The position numbers were made by a program, and so were the translations under genes. From an uncultured Verrucomicrobiota bacterium (GTDB lineage: Bacteria > Verrucomicrobiota > Verrucomicrobiia > Limisphaerales > SXTU01), in contig CAIPBN010000572.1 in the NCBI GenBank assembly GCA_903863315.1, positions 1 to 9,473 of the forward strand: a stretch of DNA of 9,473 nt, given 5' to 3'. Positions 1-7,099 of the stretch are shown one piece after another; the stretch's first letter is position 1; each line of letters starts with the position of its first letter. The notes under the pieces are model-generated. The model was given only the letters and a program-made list of their open reading frames with translations, did not search any database and was not told the DNA's origin.

Positions 1-306
1 CTCACGCTCTTCGAAAAAATCCCCATTTCACAGGCGCTGGCTCAACTTCCACCCACGCCCCCATCACCCGACACCGATAATCATCAATGTTTACTGGCGT
101 TCTAAGCGGGACACTTCTGGTTTCCAGAGGTTTTTCCTGCCAAGACCCACCACTCTGGCTGGCATGGAAGCTGATAAAATATGTGGTGGTTGGTGACCGT
201 GCGTCACTCGGGCGCAGGGTGGATGAGCCAATCCAGCGGGGCCGGCTGGCGGCGTGACCGGCTCGCTGTGCGACATGACCGCCGCAAACCACACAGCTCA
301 AACACT
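1..306. other. Gene-free 5' region upstream of hsp20
   Basis: I find no convincing gene here; the open frames on both strands have no family-like sequence. The 126 nt directly upstream of the hsp20 start stay open in frame but do not look like an Hsp20 N-terminus. A TAAAAT hexamer at 175-180 resembles a -10 box, but no good -35 lies 16-18 nt upstream. A short inverted repeat, GTGAC-N5-GTCAC, lies at 193-207. No CIRCE operator is visible. No Shine-Dalgarno precedes the ATG at 307. The region presumably holds the hsp20 promoter and leader, but its exact position cannot be read. Confidence 0.5.
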
Positions 307-762
307 ATGACAACCATGACTCGTTGGAATCCCTTCAAGGAACTTGAAGACCTGCAAAGCCGCTTCACCTCGCTGATTGGGCAGTCCCCGACCCGTTGGA
401 ACGGCGGCGACGAGAAGGCCCTGGCGGTTGCCCAGTGGGCTCCGCTCGTGGACATCACGGAAGATGACAGGGAATACCTCATCAAGGCGGAACTGCCCGA
501 GGTGCGGAAAGAGGATGTGCGGGTGACCGTGGAAAACGGCACCCTCAGCATCAGTGGTGAGCGCAACTTCCAGAAGGAAGACAAGGGCACGCGTTACCAT
601 CGGCTGGAGCGCAGCTACGGCAGTTTCGTGCGCAGCTTTGGACTGCCGGACGATGCGGATGCGCAAAAGGTCAGCGCGGAGTTCAAGGACGGCTTGCTCC
701 GGGTGCGCGTGCAGAAACTTGAGAAGGCGCTGCCCAAGAGCGTTGAAATCAAGGTGGCGTAA
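307..762 (+). CDS. Small heat shock protein, Hsp20/alpha-crystallin family
   Basis: This is a 151-residue cytoplasmic ATP-independent holdase chaperone that binds unfolding proteins and forms oligomers. Residues 1-44 form the variable N-terminal arm, starting MTRWNPFKELEDLQ after a first Met-Thr-Thr. Residues about 45-140 are the alpha-crystallin domain, with WAPLVDI (44-50), EYLIKAELPEV, NGTLSISGER (77-86), GSFVRSFGLP (105-114) and the hallmark AEFKDGLLRV (124-133). The tail SVEIKV (145-150) supplies the I-x-I/V motif that docks between dimers. The length matches bacterial class A Hsp20. I chose the ATG at 307 because family similarity begins there; ATG 316 is an equally plausible start, and the open frame back to 181 encodes nothing recognisable. 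No ribosome site is evident. It appears monocistronic, with a palindromic hairpin just downstream. The family call is very secure. Confidence 0.95.
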   Translation: MTTMTRWNPFKELEDLQSRFTSLIGQSPTRWNGGDEKALAVAQWAPLVDITEDDREYLIKAELPEVRKEDVRVTVENGTLSISGERNFQKEDKGTRYHRLERSYGSFVRSFGLPDDADAQKVSAEFKDGLLRVRVQKLEKALPKSVEIKVA

Positions 763-780
763 ACTTGCCACTGCTTGCTC

Positions 781-810
781 GCGCCCGGCCGGATGCATCC
801 GGCCGGGTGC
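781..810 (+). terminator. Candidate terminator: 24-bp perfect palindrome after hsp20
   Basis: Positions 784-807 form a perfect 24-bp palindrome with half-site CCCGGCCGGATG. Flanking bases 781-783 and 808-810 can extend the stem with two Watson-Crick pairs and one G-U pair. As RNA it would form a very stable GC-rich hairpin of about 10-13 pairs with a tetraloop, starting 21 nt after the hsp20 stop. The following GGGGTTATTT has only a short, broken T run, so it is a poor classical intrinsic terminator. It could instead be an mRNA 3'-end stabiliser or a protein-binding site. Confidence 0.5.
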
Positions 811-1002
811 GGGGTTATTTCCGGCCTCGGCGTTTCAGCCCGGCCTGCTTGGCAAACGCCGATCGTTGGGTGGCAGGTGCCGTTCACGTGAGTTTTTTTG
901 CTCGGTCAGCGGCCGGGATGATGCTTATCAGGGAATACATGGCCTGAGAATCGGGGATTTCATCACTTGTCGATTGGAGGCATACTCCTATCTTCGAGGC
1001 CG
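811..1002 (+). other. Upstream region of the kinase gene
   Basis: No gene or RNA element is recognisable between the palindrome and the kinase start. It should carry the kinase promoter, but I cannot identify convincing -35 and -10 boxes. GGAGG at 976-980 is too far from the ATG at 1003 to serve it. A short GAGG at 996-999 sits 3 nt before that ATG and may be a weak, closely spaced ribosome site. Confidence 0.35.
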
Positions 1003-3354
1003 ATGAACGAGTCACAGGACAAGACGGTGGTGACGGCGACGCCTCCACCTCAGGAGCTGTCCTTGGCTCGTTTGAAAACGTCACTGGAGTCAGCTCATCG
1101 TAACTCCGCGTCCGCGCTGGCGAAATTCCTGGCGGAGCGCAGTGCCGCCAGCCCGACCGCACCCGGTTCGCCGACTGGTTCGAGCTCTCCAGTGGCTTAC
1201 GACTTGGGCCGCATCGTGGCTCAGGGTGGCATGGGTGCCATCCTCTCCGCCCGGGACAACGCCATCGAACGCACTGTCGCGGTCAAAGTCATCCTGACCG
1301 GGGCGGAGGCTTCGGATGAACACGTGCACCGGCTTATCACGGAGGCGCGGATCACCGGTCAGTTGGAGCATCCGAACATCGTGCCGTTGCATGAGCTGGG
1401 CGTCACCGCCGACGGCGTGGTGTATTACACCATGCGGTTGGTGGAGGGCACCACGCTCAGCGAACTGCTGGAGCGAATCCGGCAGAAGGATGGGCCAACC
1501 CTGGCGAAGTATCCGCTGCGCAGCTTGTTGACCATCTTTCAGAAGATCTGCGATGCCGTGGCCTTTGCGCATTCCCGCGGGGTAATTCATCGGGACCTGA
1601 AGCCGGACAACATCATGGTGGGTGAATTCGGCGAGGCCTTCGTGATGGACTGGGGGCTGGCCAAGCGGTTGCGCGGAGGGGATGCCGACGGGAGCACCAC
1701 TCACATTCAGTCAGTGCAGCCTTTGCCTTCTTCCAACGACAGTTTCAAAACCCTTCTCGGCCAGGTGAAGGGCACGCCGCGCTACATGGCTCCGGAGCAG
1801 GCGGAAGGCCGCGTGGACGATATCGATGAACGCACTGACATCTATGCGCTGGGGGCCATTCTTTACACGATACTCACCCTGCACCCGCCTGTGGGAGGCG
1901 ACACGGTCAACGAGGTTCTGACTCGCGTGGCCTCCGGGGCGATCCATCCGCCAACCAGCTACAACCCCCGCAACACCAGGATTACGCGCGGTGGGCCAGC
2001 CCTGACGGTCGAGGTTCCCATCGCCCCGACGAGCCTGGCTCATTGCCCCGATCGTCGGGTGCCTGCCGCCCTCTCCGCCGTGGCAATGAAAGCCCTGGCC
2101 CGTGACTCCGAGAAGCGTTACCAGACCGTGGCGGCACTGCAGCAGGACATTGCCGCGTATCAAGGAGGCTTCGCCACGACCGCCGAGCGTGCCAATGCCT
2201 TCCGCCTGCTGCTGTTGCTCATCGGTCGGCATCGCACCGAGGTGGCCCTCGTGATCACCGCTCTGGGCATCATGGCCGGAATGGGGTTCCACTTCACCAA
2301 CCAGGTTACCCGCACGCTGGCTGAACTGAAGGAAACCGCGCCCACATTCTATGGCGAGGCCAAGTCATTGGTGGACGAGCTCAAGTTTGGCCAAGCCTTG
2401 GCCAAGTTGAACTACGCCATCTCGCTCCAGCCGGATGACGCGCGGTTCCACGCGTTGAAGGGCAACATTTTCCAGTCCCTGCTGCAATTGGCTGATGCCC
2501 GAGATGCCTACGCTCGCGCCTTGGAGCTGGACACCGAACTGCAGTTGACGCATGCCGAGCGCAACCTGCACCTGTGTGAGAAGTTGCTCGCCGACAACGC
2601 CGGCCAGGCCACGCTCAAACCCGAGAGCCTGGCCGAATTGCGCATCAGCATGGTTCGGCAGCAGCGCAGTGCCGAGGCCGTCGCCATGGCCACGCGGGAG
2701 CATCGCTCGGGGCCCCAAGTGCTGGATTCCTGGCGGACACTCGTCCAGAAAATCGGCCTCAACGCCACGGTCAGGCGGGAAGGCAGCGGTCTAGCCCTCG
2801 TCGTGAACCAGCCTGAATTCAACGACCTGACTCCGTTTCGGGGCGCGCCGTTCAGCCGCGTCCAGGTGGCGGACACACAACTGACGGACTTGGAGCCGCT
2901 GCGATTGATGCCGCTCCAATCGCTCGACCTGAGCAACACCAGGGTGGCCGAATTGTCCCCGCTGCGTGGCCTGTCCCTCCTGCGGCTGGACCTGTCCCGC
3001 ACCCGGGCAACCAACTTCACTGTGTTACGCGGGATGCCGCTCACCACCCTGAACCTCTCCCACACCCGCATCGCTGACCTCACGGTCCTGCGGGCCATGC
3101 CCCTGCGCCACCTGCAACTGGAGGGCTGCACGAACATCGTCGATCTCACCCCGCTGGCCGAATGCCGCCAGCTCGAGGGGCTAATCCTGCCTGTTGGGAC
3201 GCGCAATCTGGAGCCGGTGCGGGCCTTGCCCAAGCTCAAGCACATAGGCTACACCATGGCCGAAGGCGGCTGGGAGCGGGTGCCCACGGCGGAGAATTTC
3301 TGGAAGATCAATGAGCCGCGGGTGCCTGCGGATCCCCGGCCGAACGGCAAGTGA
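1003..3354 (+). CDS. Membrane-anchored Ser/Thr protein kinase with TPR and LRR repeats
   Basis: This 783-residue protein is probably a membrane-anchored signalling kinase. After a disordered Ser/Pro-rich N-terminus (1-65), the Hanks-type kinase domain spans about 66-385. It has the Gly loop AQGGMG (73-78), VAVK with Lys95, helix-C Glu114, HRDLKPDN (196-203, catalytic Asp198), DWG (216-218) in place of DFG, and APE (263-265). All catalytic residues are present, so it should be active. The activation segment is long (about 50 residues) and Ser/Thr-rich. A transmembrane helix follows at about 414-433. Next comes a TPR-like helical pair (about 460-513, NYAISLQPDD and AYARALELD). Six or seven 21-22-residue leucine-rich repeats then run from about 606 to 745, with pattern LxPLRxMPLxxLxLSxTR. 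The end, AENFWK, appears typical of related kinases. The repeats probably lie outside the cytoplasm and sense or bind partners (inference). I chose ATG 1003 because the 12 extra residues from the TTG at 967 look spurious. The ligand and substrates are unknown. Confidence 0.9.
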   Translation: MNESQDKTVVTATPPPQELSLARLKTSLESAHRNSASALAKFLAERSAASPTAPGSPTGSSSPVAYDLGRIVAQGGMGAILSARDNAIERTVAVKVILTGAEASDEHVHRLITEARITGQLEHPNIVPLHELGVTADGVVYYTMRLVEGTTLSELLERIRQKDGPTLAKYPLRSLLTIFQKICDAVAFAHSRGVIHRDLKPDNIMVGEFGEAFVMDWGLAKRLRGGDADGSTTHIQSVQPLPSSNDSFKTLLGQVKGTPRYMAPEQAEGRVDDIDERTDIYALGAILYTILTLHPPVGGDTVNEVLTRVASGAIHPPTSYNPRNTRITRGGPALTVEVPIAPTSLAHCPDRRVPAALSAVAMKALARDSEKRYQTVAALQQDIAAYQGGFATTAERANAFRLLLLLIGRHRTEVALVITALGIMAGMGFHFTNQVTRTLAELKETAPTFYGEAKSLVDELKFGQALAKLNYAISLQPDDARFHALKGNIFQSLLQLADARDAYARALELDTELQLTHAERNLHLCEKLLADNAGQATLKPESLAELRISMVRQQRSAEAVAMATREHRSGPQVLDSWRTLVQKIGLNATVRREGSGLALVVNQPEFNDLTPFRGAPFSRVQVADTQLTDLEPLRLMPLQSLDLSNTRVAELSPLRGLSLLRLDLSRTRATNFTVLRGMPLTTLNLSHTRIADLTVLRAMPLRHLQLEGCTNIVDLTPLAECRQLEGLILPVGTRNLEPVRALPKLKHIGYTMAEGGWERVPTAENFWKINEPRVPADPRPNGK

Positions 3355-3359
3355 CCGCG

Positions 3360-4697
3360 TCAAGCGACCGGTTCCCGCCGCCGTTCCAGCCGTAGCAGGG
3401 CCACCCGCTTCCCGTCTGTCGCCTCCACGCGCAGGGTGAACGCCGCCAGCTCGACCACGTCTCCCTCCTTCGGGAAGCCGCCCAGCCGATGCGTGACAAA
3501 TCCGCTGGTGGAGGTGATTTCCTCATCGGCCAGCGGCTCACCCACCAGCTCTTCCAATTCGTGCAGCGGCAGGGCTCCGTCCACCTCCCACACGCCCTCG
3601 GCGGTTGGGCGCAGCAGTGGTTGCTCCTGATCGAACTCGTCCTGAATCTGCCCGACCAGCTCCTCGATGATGTTTTCCAACGTCACCAATCCGAGCGTGC
3701 CGCCGTATTCGTCCACGGCCACGGCCATGTGCGACTTGCGGTCGATCAACCGTTGCAGCAGCCGCTCCAGCCGCGCCGTGGGCGGCACGTAGATCACCTT
3801 TCGCGCCACCGTCGCCAGGTCCGCACCACTGCGCGCCTTGAGCCGCATCGCGTAAAGGTCCTTGATGTGGACCACGCCGAGGATGCGGTCTACATCCCCG
3901 CCCTCGCACAACGGGAAGCGCGAGTAACGCGTCTTCTCCGCCACCTCGAGGCAGGCAGCGATGCTGGCCCGGGTGTCCAGCACGGTGATTTCCGTGCGGG
4001 GCCGCATCACCTCCCGCACCACACGCCGCCGGAGATCCAGCGCGTTGAGGACAATCTCCCGCCCGATTTGCGAGCCTCCCGCATGGCGCTGACTGGCGTC
4101 GAACATGAGCCGCAATTCCTCCTCCGAGTGCGTCCCCGCATGTTCAGAGGTTACCGGGATGCCGATCTGCCGCAGCAGCCAGAGCGCGCTGTGGTTCAGC
4201 ATCCAGATGAAGGGGTAGGCGAGGATGTAAAACCACCGCAGCGGATACGCCACCCACAGCGCGCCGACCAGCGGCTGCTTGATGGCCAGCGACTTCGGGG
4301 CCTGTTCTCCAACGACGATGTGCAGGAAGGTGATCACGGAAAAGCCGACGGCGAACGCAATGGTGTCGCGGACGCCATGCCATGCCTCACCCGTCCAGCC
4401 GAGCCAGCCGAAGACCGGTTGCAGCAGCGCCTCGAAGATCGGTTCACCAATCCACCCCAGCGCCAGGCTCGCCAGCGTGATGCCGAGCTGCGCCGCGCTC
4501 AAGTAGGCGTCGAGGTTTTGCAGGATGTGCTGCGCCATGCGCGCGCGGCGGTTGCCCTGCGCGATGAGCGGCTGGAGCTGCGTGTCGCGCACCTTGACCA
4601 GCGCGAACTCGGCGGCGACGAAGAAGCCGTTGATGCCCACCAGCACCAGCACGGCCAGCACTTTCAAGGCGATGAGCAGGAACACTTCGAGGGTCAC
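3360..4697 (-). CDS. CNNM/CorC (HlyC/CorC) family membrane protein with CBS pair, third of a tandem set
   Basis: This 445-residue inner-membrane protein belongs to the family often labelled 'hemolysin TlyC'; characterised members export Mg2+ or other cations. The CNNM/DUF21 membrane domain covers about 1-180, with NGFFVAAEFALV (23-34), AAQLGITLASLALGW (68-82) and GEQAPKSLAI (130-139). A CBS pair follows: CBS1 starts REVMRPRT (228-235) and CBS2 carries VDEYGGTLGLVTLENI (328-343). The acidic linker QDEFDQEQP leads to the CorC/HlyC C-terminal domain (about 362-440, VWEVDGALPLHELEEL). The start is GTG, placed by the overlap GTGA with the preceding gene's TGA and by a full GGAGGTGA ribosome site 4 nt upstream. 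Longer readings of the frame run inside the upstream gene. The GITLASLxLG membrane motif marks a different subtype from the two upstream paralogues. The stop lies 5 bp from the convergent kinase stop. The ion is not predictable from sequence. Confidence 0.93.
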   Translation of the reverse strand: MTLEVFLLIALKVLAVLVLVGINGFFVAAEFALVKVRDTQLQPLIAQGNRRARMAQHILQNLDAYLSAAQLGITLASLALGWIGEPIFEALLQPVFGWLGWTGEAWHGVRDTIAFAVGFSVITFLHIVVGEQAPKSLAIKQPLVGALWVAYPLRWFYILAYPFIWMLNHSALWLLRQIGIPVTSEHAGTHSEEELRLMFDASQRHAGGSQIGREIVLNALDLRRRVVREVMRPRTEITVLDTRASIAACLEVAEKTRYSRFPLCEGGDVDRILGVVHIKDLYAMRLKARSGADLATVARKVIYVPPTARLERLLQRLIDRKSHMAVAVDEYGGTLGLVTLENIIEELVGQIQDEFDQEQPLLRPTAEGVWEVDGALPLHELEELVGEPLADEEITSTSGFVTHRLGGFPKEGDVVELAAFTLRVEATDGKRVALLRLERRREPVA

Positions 4698-5680
4698 AGG
4701 CTCACCTCCCCGAAGACGGCCTTCAAAATATCCTCCAAGCTCACCACGCCCAGCTCGCTCCGGTCCCGCGCGAGCACGATGCCCAGCCGCTGGCCGCTGC
4801 GCTGCATCGCCCGCAGCGCGTCTTCGAGCCGCAGTTGCTCGTCGAGGTAGAGCGCCGGTTGCAGGTAATCCGTCGCCAGCTTGCTTTCGTCCACCTCCGC
4901 TTGGAACAGCAGCCGCCGCAGGCTCAGCACGCCGGCCACGCGGGTCCGTCCGCCGCGCGTTTCGCACACGGGCATCCGCGTGAACTGCCGGGCCTTGAAC
5001 AAGCCCATCACGTCCTTCATTGGGGTCGTGGTTTCCACGCGCACCACCTTGTCCCACGGCACGGCGATGGACCGCACGGTCAGATTTTGCAGGTCGAGCA
5101 CCCGGTTGATCATCACCCGCTCCTCGCTGGTCATGCTCTGTGCGGATTCCTGCATCAGTCGGCGCAGTTCATCACGGTTCGCAAACATGTTGCCCGTGAA
5201 CACCCGGCCCCCGGTCCAGCGCAGCAGGCCCTCACCGAGCATCGTGGTGATGCTCACTAGTGGCCGCAGTGCGAAGTGCAGCCCGCGAAACAGCGGTGCT
5301 ACCAGCAGCGTGAGACGGTTCGGGAACCGGCCGAACAGCATCTTGGGCAGCAGCTCGCACACGACATAAAACAGCAGCGCCAACAACAGCGTCCAGCCGG
5401 CGAACCAGCCGGGCGAGTCCGGGAAGATCCCGTGCAGCACGTAGATTGCCAGCCCGCCGCCCACGAAATTCGCCAGCGTGTTCCCCACCAGGATGGTCCA
5501 CAGGAAGTTCTCCGGCTGCTCCAGCCAGCCGTGCAGCAACCGCGCGCGCCGCCCGCCCTTGCGCATCAGGTTGCGGATGCGCAGGCGGTTGAGGGCCAGC
5601 ACCCCGGCTTCCATCCCGGAGAGGACGAAGGACACGAACAGGCACAACCCCACCAGCAACAGGAAGGGGATCCAGATCAT
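4694..5680 (-). CDS. Short, divergent CNNM/CBS membrane protein, second of the tandem set
   Basis: This 328-residue inner-membrane protein is the middle of three paralogues. The CNNM/DUF21 membrane domain covers about 1-165 and has SGMEAGVLAL (21-30), GNTLAN (66-71) and CELLPK (108-113), the same landmarks as the upstream paralogue. A CBS pair follows at about 204-323, and the protein then stops at FGEVSL. The CorC/HlyC C-terminal domain present in both neighbours is absent, and a downstream frameshift does not explain it because the next gene starts in the overlap. Two CBS hallmarks are changed: REVMRPR is RSIAVPW (203-209), and LDE[FY]G is LARDR (303-307). The start ATG overlaps the upstream TGA as ATGA, which fixes it and implies translational coupling; GGAG lies about 14 nt upstream, too far to be a good site. 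It may be a partner subunit in a mixed complex with its neighbours (inference). The family call is secure; the function is not. Confidence 0.9.
   Translation of the reverse strand: MIWIPFLLLVGLCLFVSFVLSGMEAGVLALNRLRIRNLMRKGGRRARLLHGWLEQPENFLWTILVGNTLANFVGGGLAIYVLHGIFPDSPGWFAGWTLLLALLFYVVCELLPKMLFGRFPNRLTLLVAPLFRGLHFALRPLVSITTMLGEGLLRWTGGRVFTGNMFANRDELRRLMQESAQSMTSEERVMINRVLDLQNLTVRSIAVPWDKVVRVETTTPMKDVMGLFKARQFTRMPVCETRGGRTRVAGVLSLRRLLFQAEVDESKLATDYLQPALYLDEQLRLEDALRAMQRSGQRLGIVLARDRSELGVVSLEDILKAVFGEVSL
4702..4709 (-). promoter_or_regulatory. Strong Shine-Dalgarno of the third CNNM gene, inside the second
   Basis: On the minus strand GGAGGTGA matches the anti-Shine-Dalgarno core completely and ends 4 nt before the GTG at 4697. 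It lies within the last codons of the preceding gene, whose TGA stop overlaps that GTG. It fixes this start, and it is the only strong ribosome site I see in the window, so the third gene may be translated more strongly than the others. Confidence 0.85.
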
Positions 5681-6945
5681 GCCGCCGCGCCTTTCTCCGT
5701 GCCGCCCACCCGCTCGACGAGCACTTCGCGCACGCGTCGCTCATCGGTCATGTGGGCCGTCAGCCGCACGCCGCCAAAGCTGGCCGACTCGCCGGTCGCA
5801 GGCACCACCTCCAGCAATGCCACGAGCAGGCCGCCCATCGTGTCCACGCCCGGCAGTTCCCCCAGCTCCGGATACTCCCGGCGGAAATCCTCCACGCGCA
5901 TCGTGCCGTTCACCCGCCAGCGGCCGGAGCCCAGCGTTTCCATCACAAAGCCCGGGGCTTCCGCTTCGCTACGGATCTCGCCCACCATCGCTTCGATGAT
6001 GTCCTCCATCGTCACCAAACCGGCGGCAGAACCAAATTCATCCAGCACGATGGCCAGCCCGCGCCGCTGCCGTTGCAGGCTCACCAGCAACTGAAGCAGG
6101 TTCATGCTCTCCGGCACGAACGAGGGAAACTCAATCACCTCCGACAGATCCACCTGCGGGTCCAGCAGCAGGGTGCGGCAATTGAGAATGCCGACAATCG
6201 TGTCCGGCGATTGATCAAACATGGGCAACCGTTCGTGGCCGAGCCGGCGGGCGGCGGCCAGCATGTCTTCCAACGACAGATCGTCCGGGATGCAGGCCAT
6301 CTGCGCGCGCGGACGCATCACTTCCCGCGCCGTGCGACGGTCCAGTTGAACAATTTGCAGGATGATCTCCTTCTCGGAAGCCGCGAGCGTGCCCTGCTGA
6401 AAGGCTAGCTCGATTAGCTCCTTGTAATCTGCCTCTGTCAGCGTGGGGTGGGGCTGAATGGTCTTGGGGATCGCGACGCGCAGGAGCGTTTCGTTCAACC
6501 GCTGCGCAATCTGTCGGAGCGGCCGGGTGAGGCGCACCAGCCACGTCATTGGTTCCGCCACGCGCAGCGCCCACGCCTCCGGCATCCGCACGGCGAGCGT
6601 TTTCGGCACTACCTCGCACCCGAGCAGGATGAGCACAAACGTGCCGGCCAAGGTCAGGCCGAGGTGGCTCCCCTTGACCCCGAGGCTCATCCACAAGGTG
6701 AGCGCCACCAGCGCGGTGTTCGCCAGCGTGTTGCCCAGCACGATGGTGGCGAGGAGATCCTGTGGGGCCTCCAACAAGGCGGCGACGGACCGGCCGGTGG
6801 GCGAACGCTCGGCAAGCTGTCGGGCGCGCCACTGCCCGAGCGAGAACAGCGCCGTCTCCGCCAGGGCGAAGAAAAAGCTGGCCGCCGCAAAGCCGAGCAC
6901 GCCAATCAAGGCGATAAACGGTGCCAGTGACATTGGGGAGAGCAT
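5677..6945 (-). CDS. CNNM/CorC (HlyC/CorC) family membrane protein with CBS pair, first of the tandem set
   Basis: This 422-residue inner-membrane protein is probably a cation (often Mg2+) transporter or its regulator. The membrane domain (about 5-165) has FALAETALFSL (26-36), GNTLAN (71-76) and CEVVPK (110-115), all typical CNNM/DUF21 motifs; the Asn and Glu lie where structurally studied relatives bind the ion. CBS1 begins REVMRPRAQM (207-216) and CBS2 carries LDEFGSAAGLVTMEDI (301-316). The acidic stretch GEIRSEAEAP leads to the C-terminal CorC/HlyC domain (about 340-412, RWRVNGTMRVEDF). The start is ATG 6945; the internal ATG 6933 (MSLAPF) is also possible, and neither has a clear ribosome site. 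It is the first gene of the three-gene coupled set, its TGA overlapping the next ATG. 'Hemolysin' labels for this family are misleading, as no toxin feature is present. Confidence 0.93.
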   Translation of the reverse strand: MLSPMSLAPFIALIGVLGFAAASFFFALAETALFSLGQWRARQLAERSPTGRSVAALLEAPQDLLATIVLGNTLANTALVALTLWMSLGVKGSHLGLTLAGTFVLILLGCEVVPKTLAVRMPEAWALRVAEPMTWLVRLTRPLRQIAQRLNETLLRVAIPKTIQPHPTLTEADYKELIELAFQQGTLAASEKEIILQIVQLDRRTAREVMRPRAQMACIPDDLSLEDMLAAARRLGHERLPMFDQSPDTIVGILNCRTLLLDPQVDLSEVIEFPSFVPESMNLLQLLVSLQRQRRGLAIVLDEFGSAAGLVTMEDIIEAMVGEIRSEAEAPGFVMETLGSGRWRVNGTMRVEDFRREYPELGELPGVDTMGGLLVALLEVVPATGESASFGGVRLTAHMTDERRVREVLVERVGGTEKGAAA

Positions 6946-7099
6946 GACCGCGCGGCCCGGAAGGCAAAAGTCAGAAGTGGCAGCCTTGGCGCGCGGCGTT
7001 CGCGCCGCTGGAACGGGCGCTGCCCTTGACCCGTTCGGAAGTTACATTGTGTCCGGAGGCTGAAGCGGCCTTAAAACCGTGGATCTGCGAAACGGGCTG
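6946..7099 (-). other. Intergenic region before the CNNM set, with a small hairpin
   Basis: This 154-nt gap separates the small membrane protein gene from the CNNM genes. At 6993-7008 a 6-bp perfect stem, GCGGCG/CGCCGC, closes on TTCG (+ strand). No T tract follows on either strand, so it is not a clear terminator. I looked for an M-box Mg2+ riboswitch on the minus strand and saw no recognisable conserved core. No convincing promoter was found, so read-through from upstream is possible. Confidence 0.4.

Noticed and set aside
21..28. CCCCATTT, a perfect match to the heat-shock sigma-32 -10 box on the strand of hsp20
   Set aside because: No CTTGAAA-like -35 lies at the required spacing (positions 1-10 do not match), and it is about 280 nt from the start codon, so chance is likely.
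160..175. TGGCATG-N4-CTGAT, a partial sigma-54 promoter
   Set aside because: The essential GC of the -12 element is missing.
967..1002. TTG at 967 as an alternative kinase start
   Set aside because: The 12 extra residues are not kinase-like, and the ATG at 1003 has a nearby GAGG and gives a typical disordered N-terminus.
1090..1704. Minus-strand open frame of about 200 codons inside the kinase gene
   Set aside because: It is the reverse strand of the conserved kinase domain and shows no family features of its own.
3489..4850. Long + strand open frame of 453 codons antisense to the CNNM genes
   Set aside because: It is rich in His, Arg and Gln with no recognisable domain, and mirrors two well-supported genes; high GC makes such antisense frames common.
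6946..7099. Possible M-box Mg2+ riboswitch before the CNNM set
   Set aside because: The conserved M-box core is not visible on the minus strand; only one short hairpin is present.
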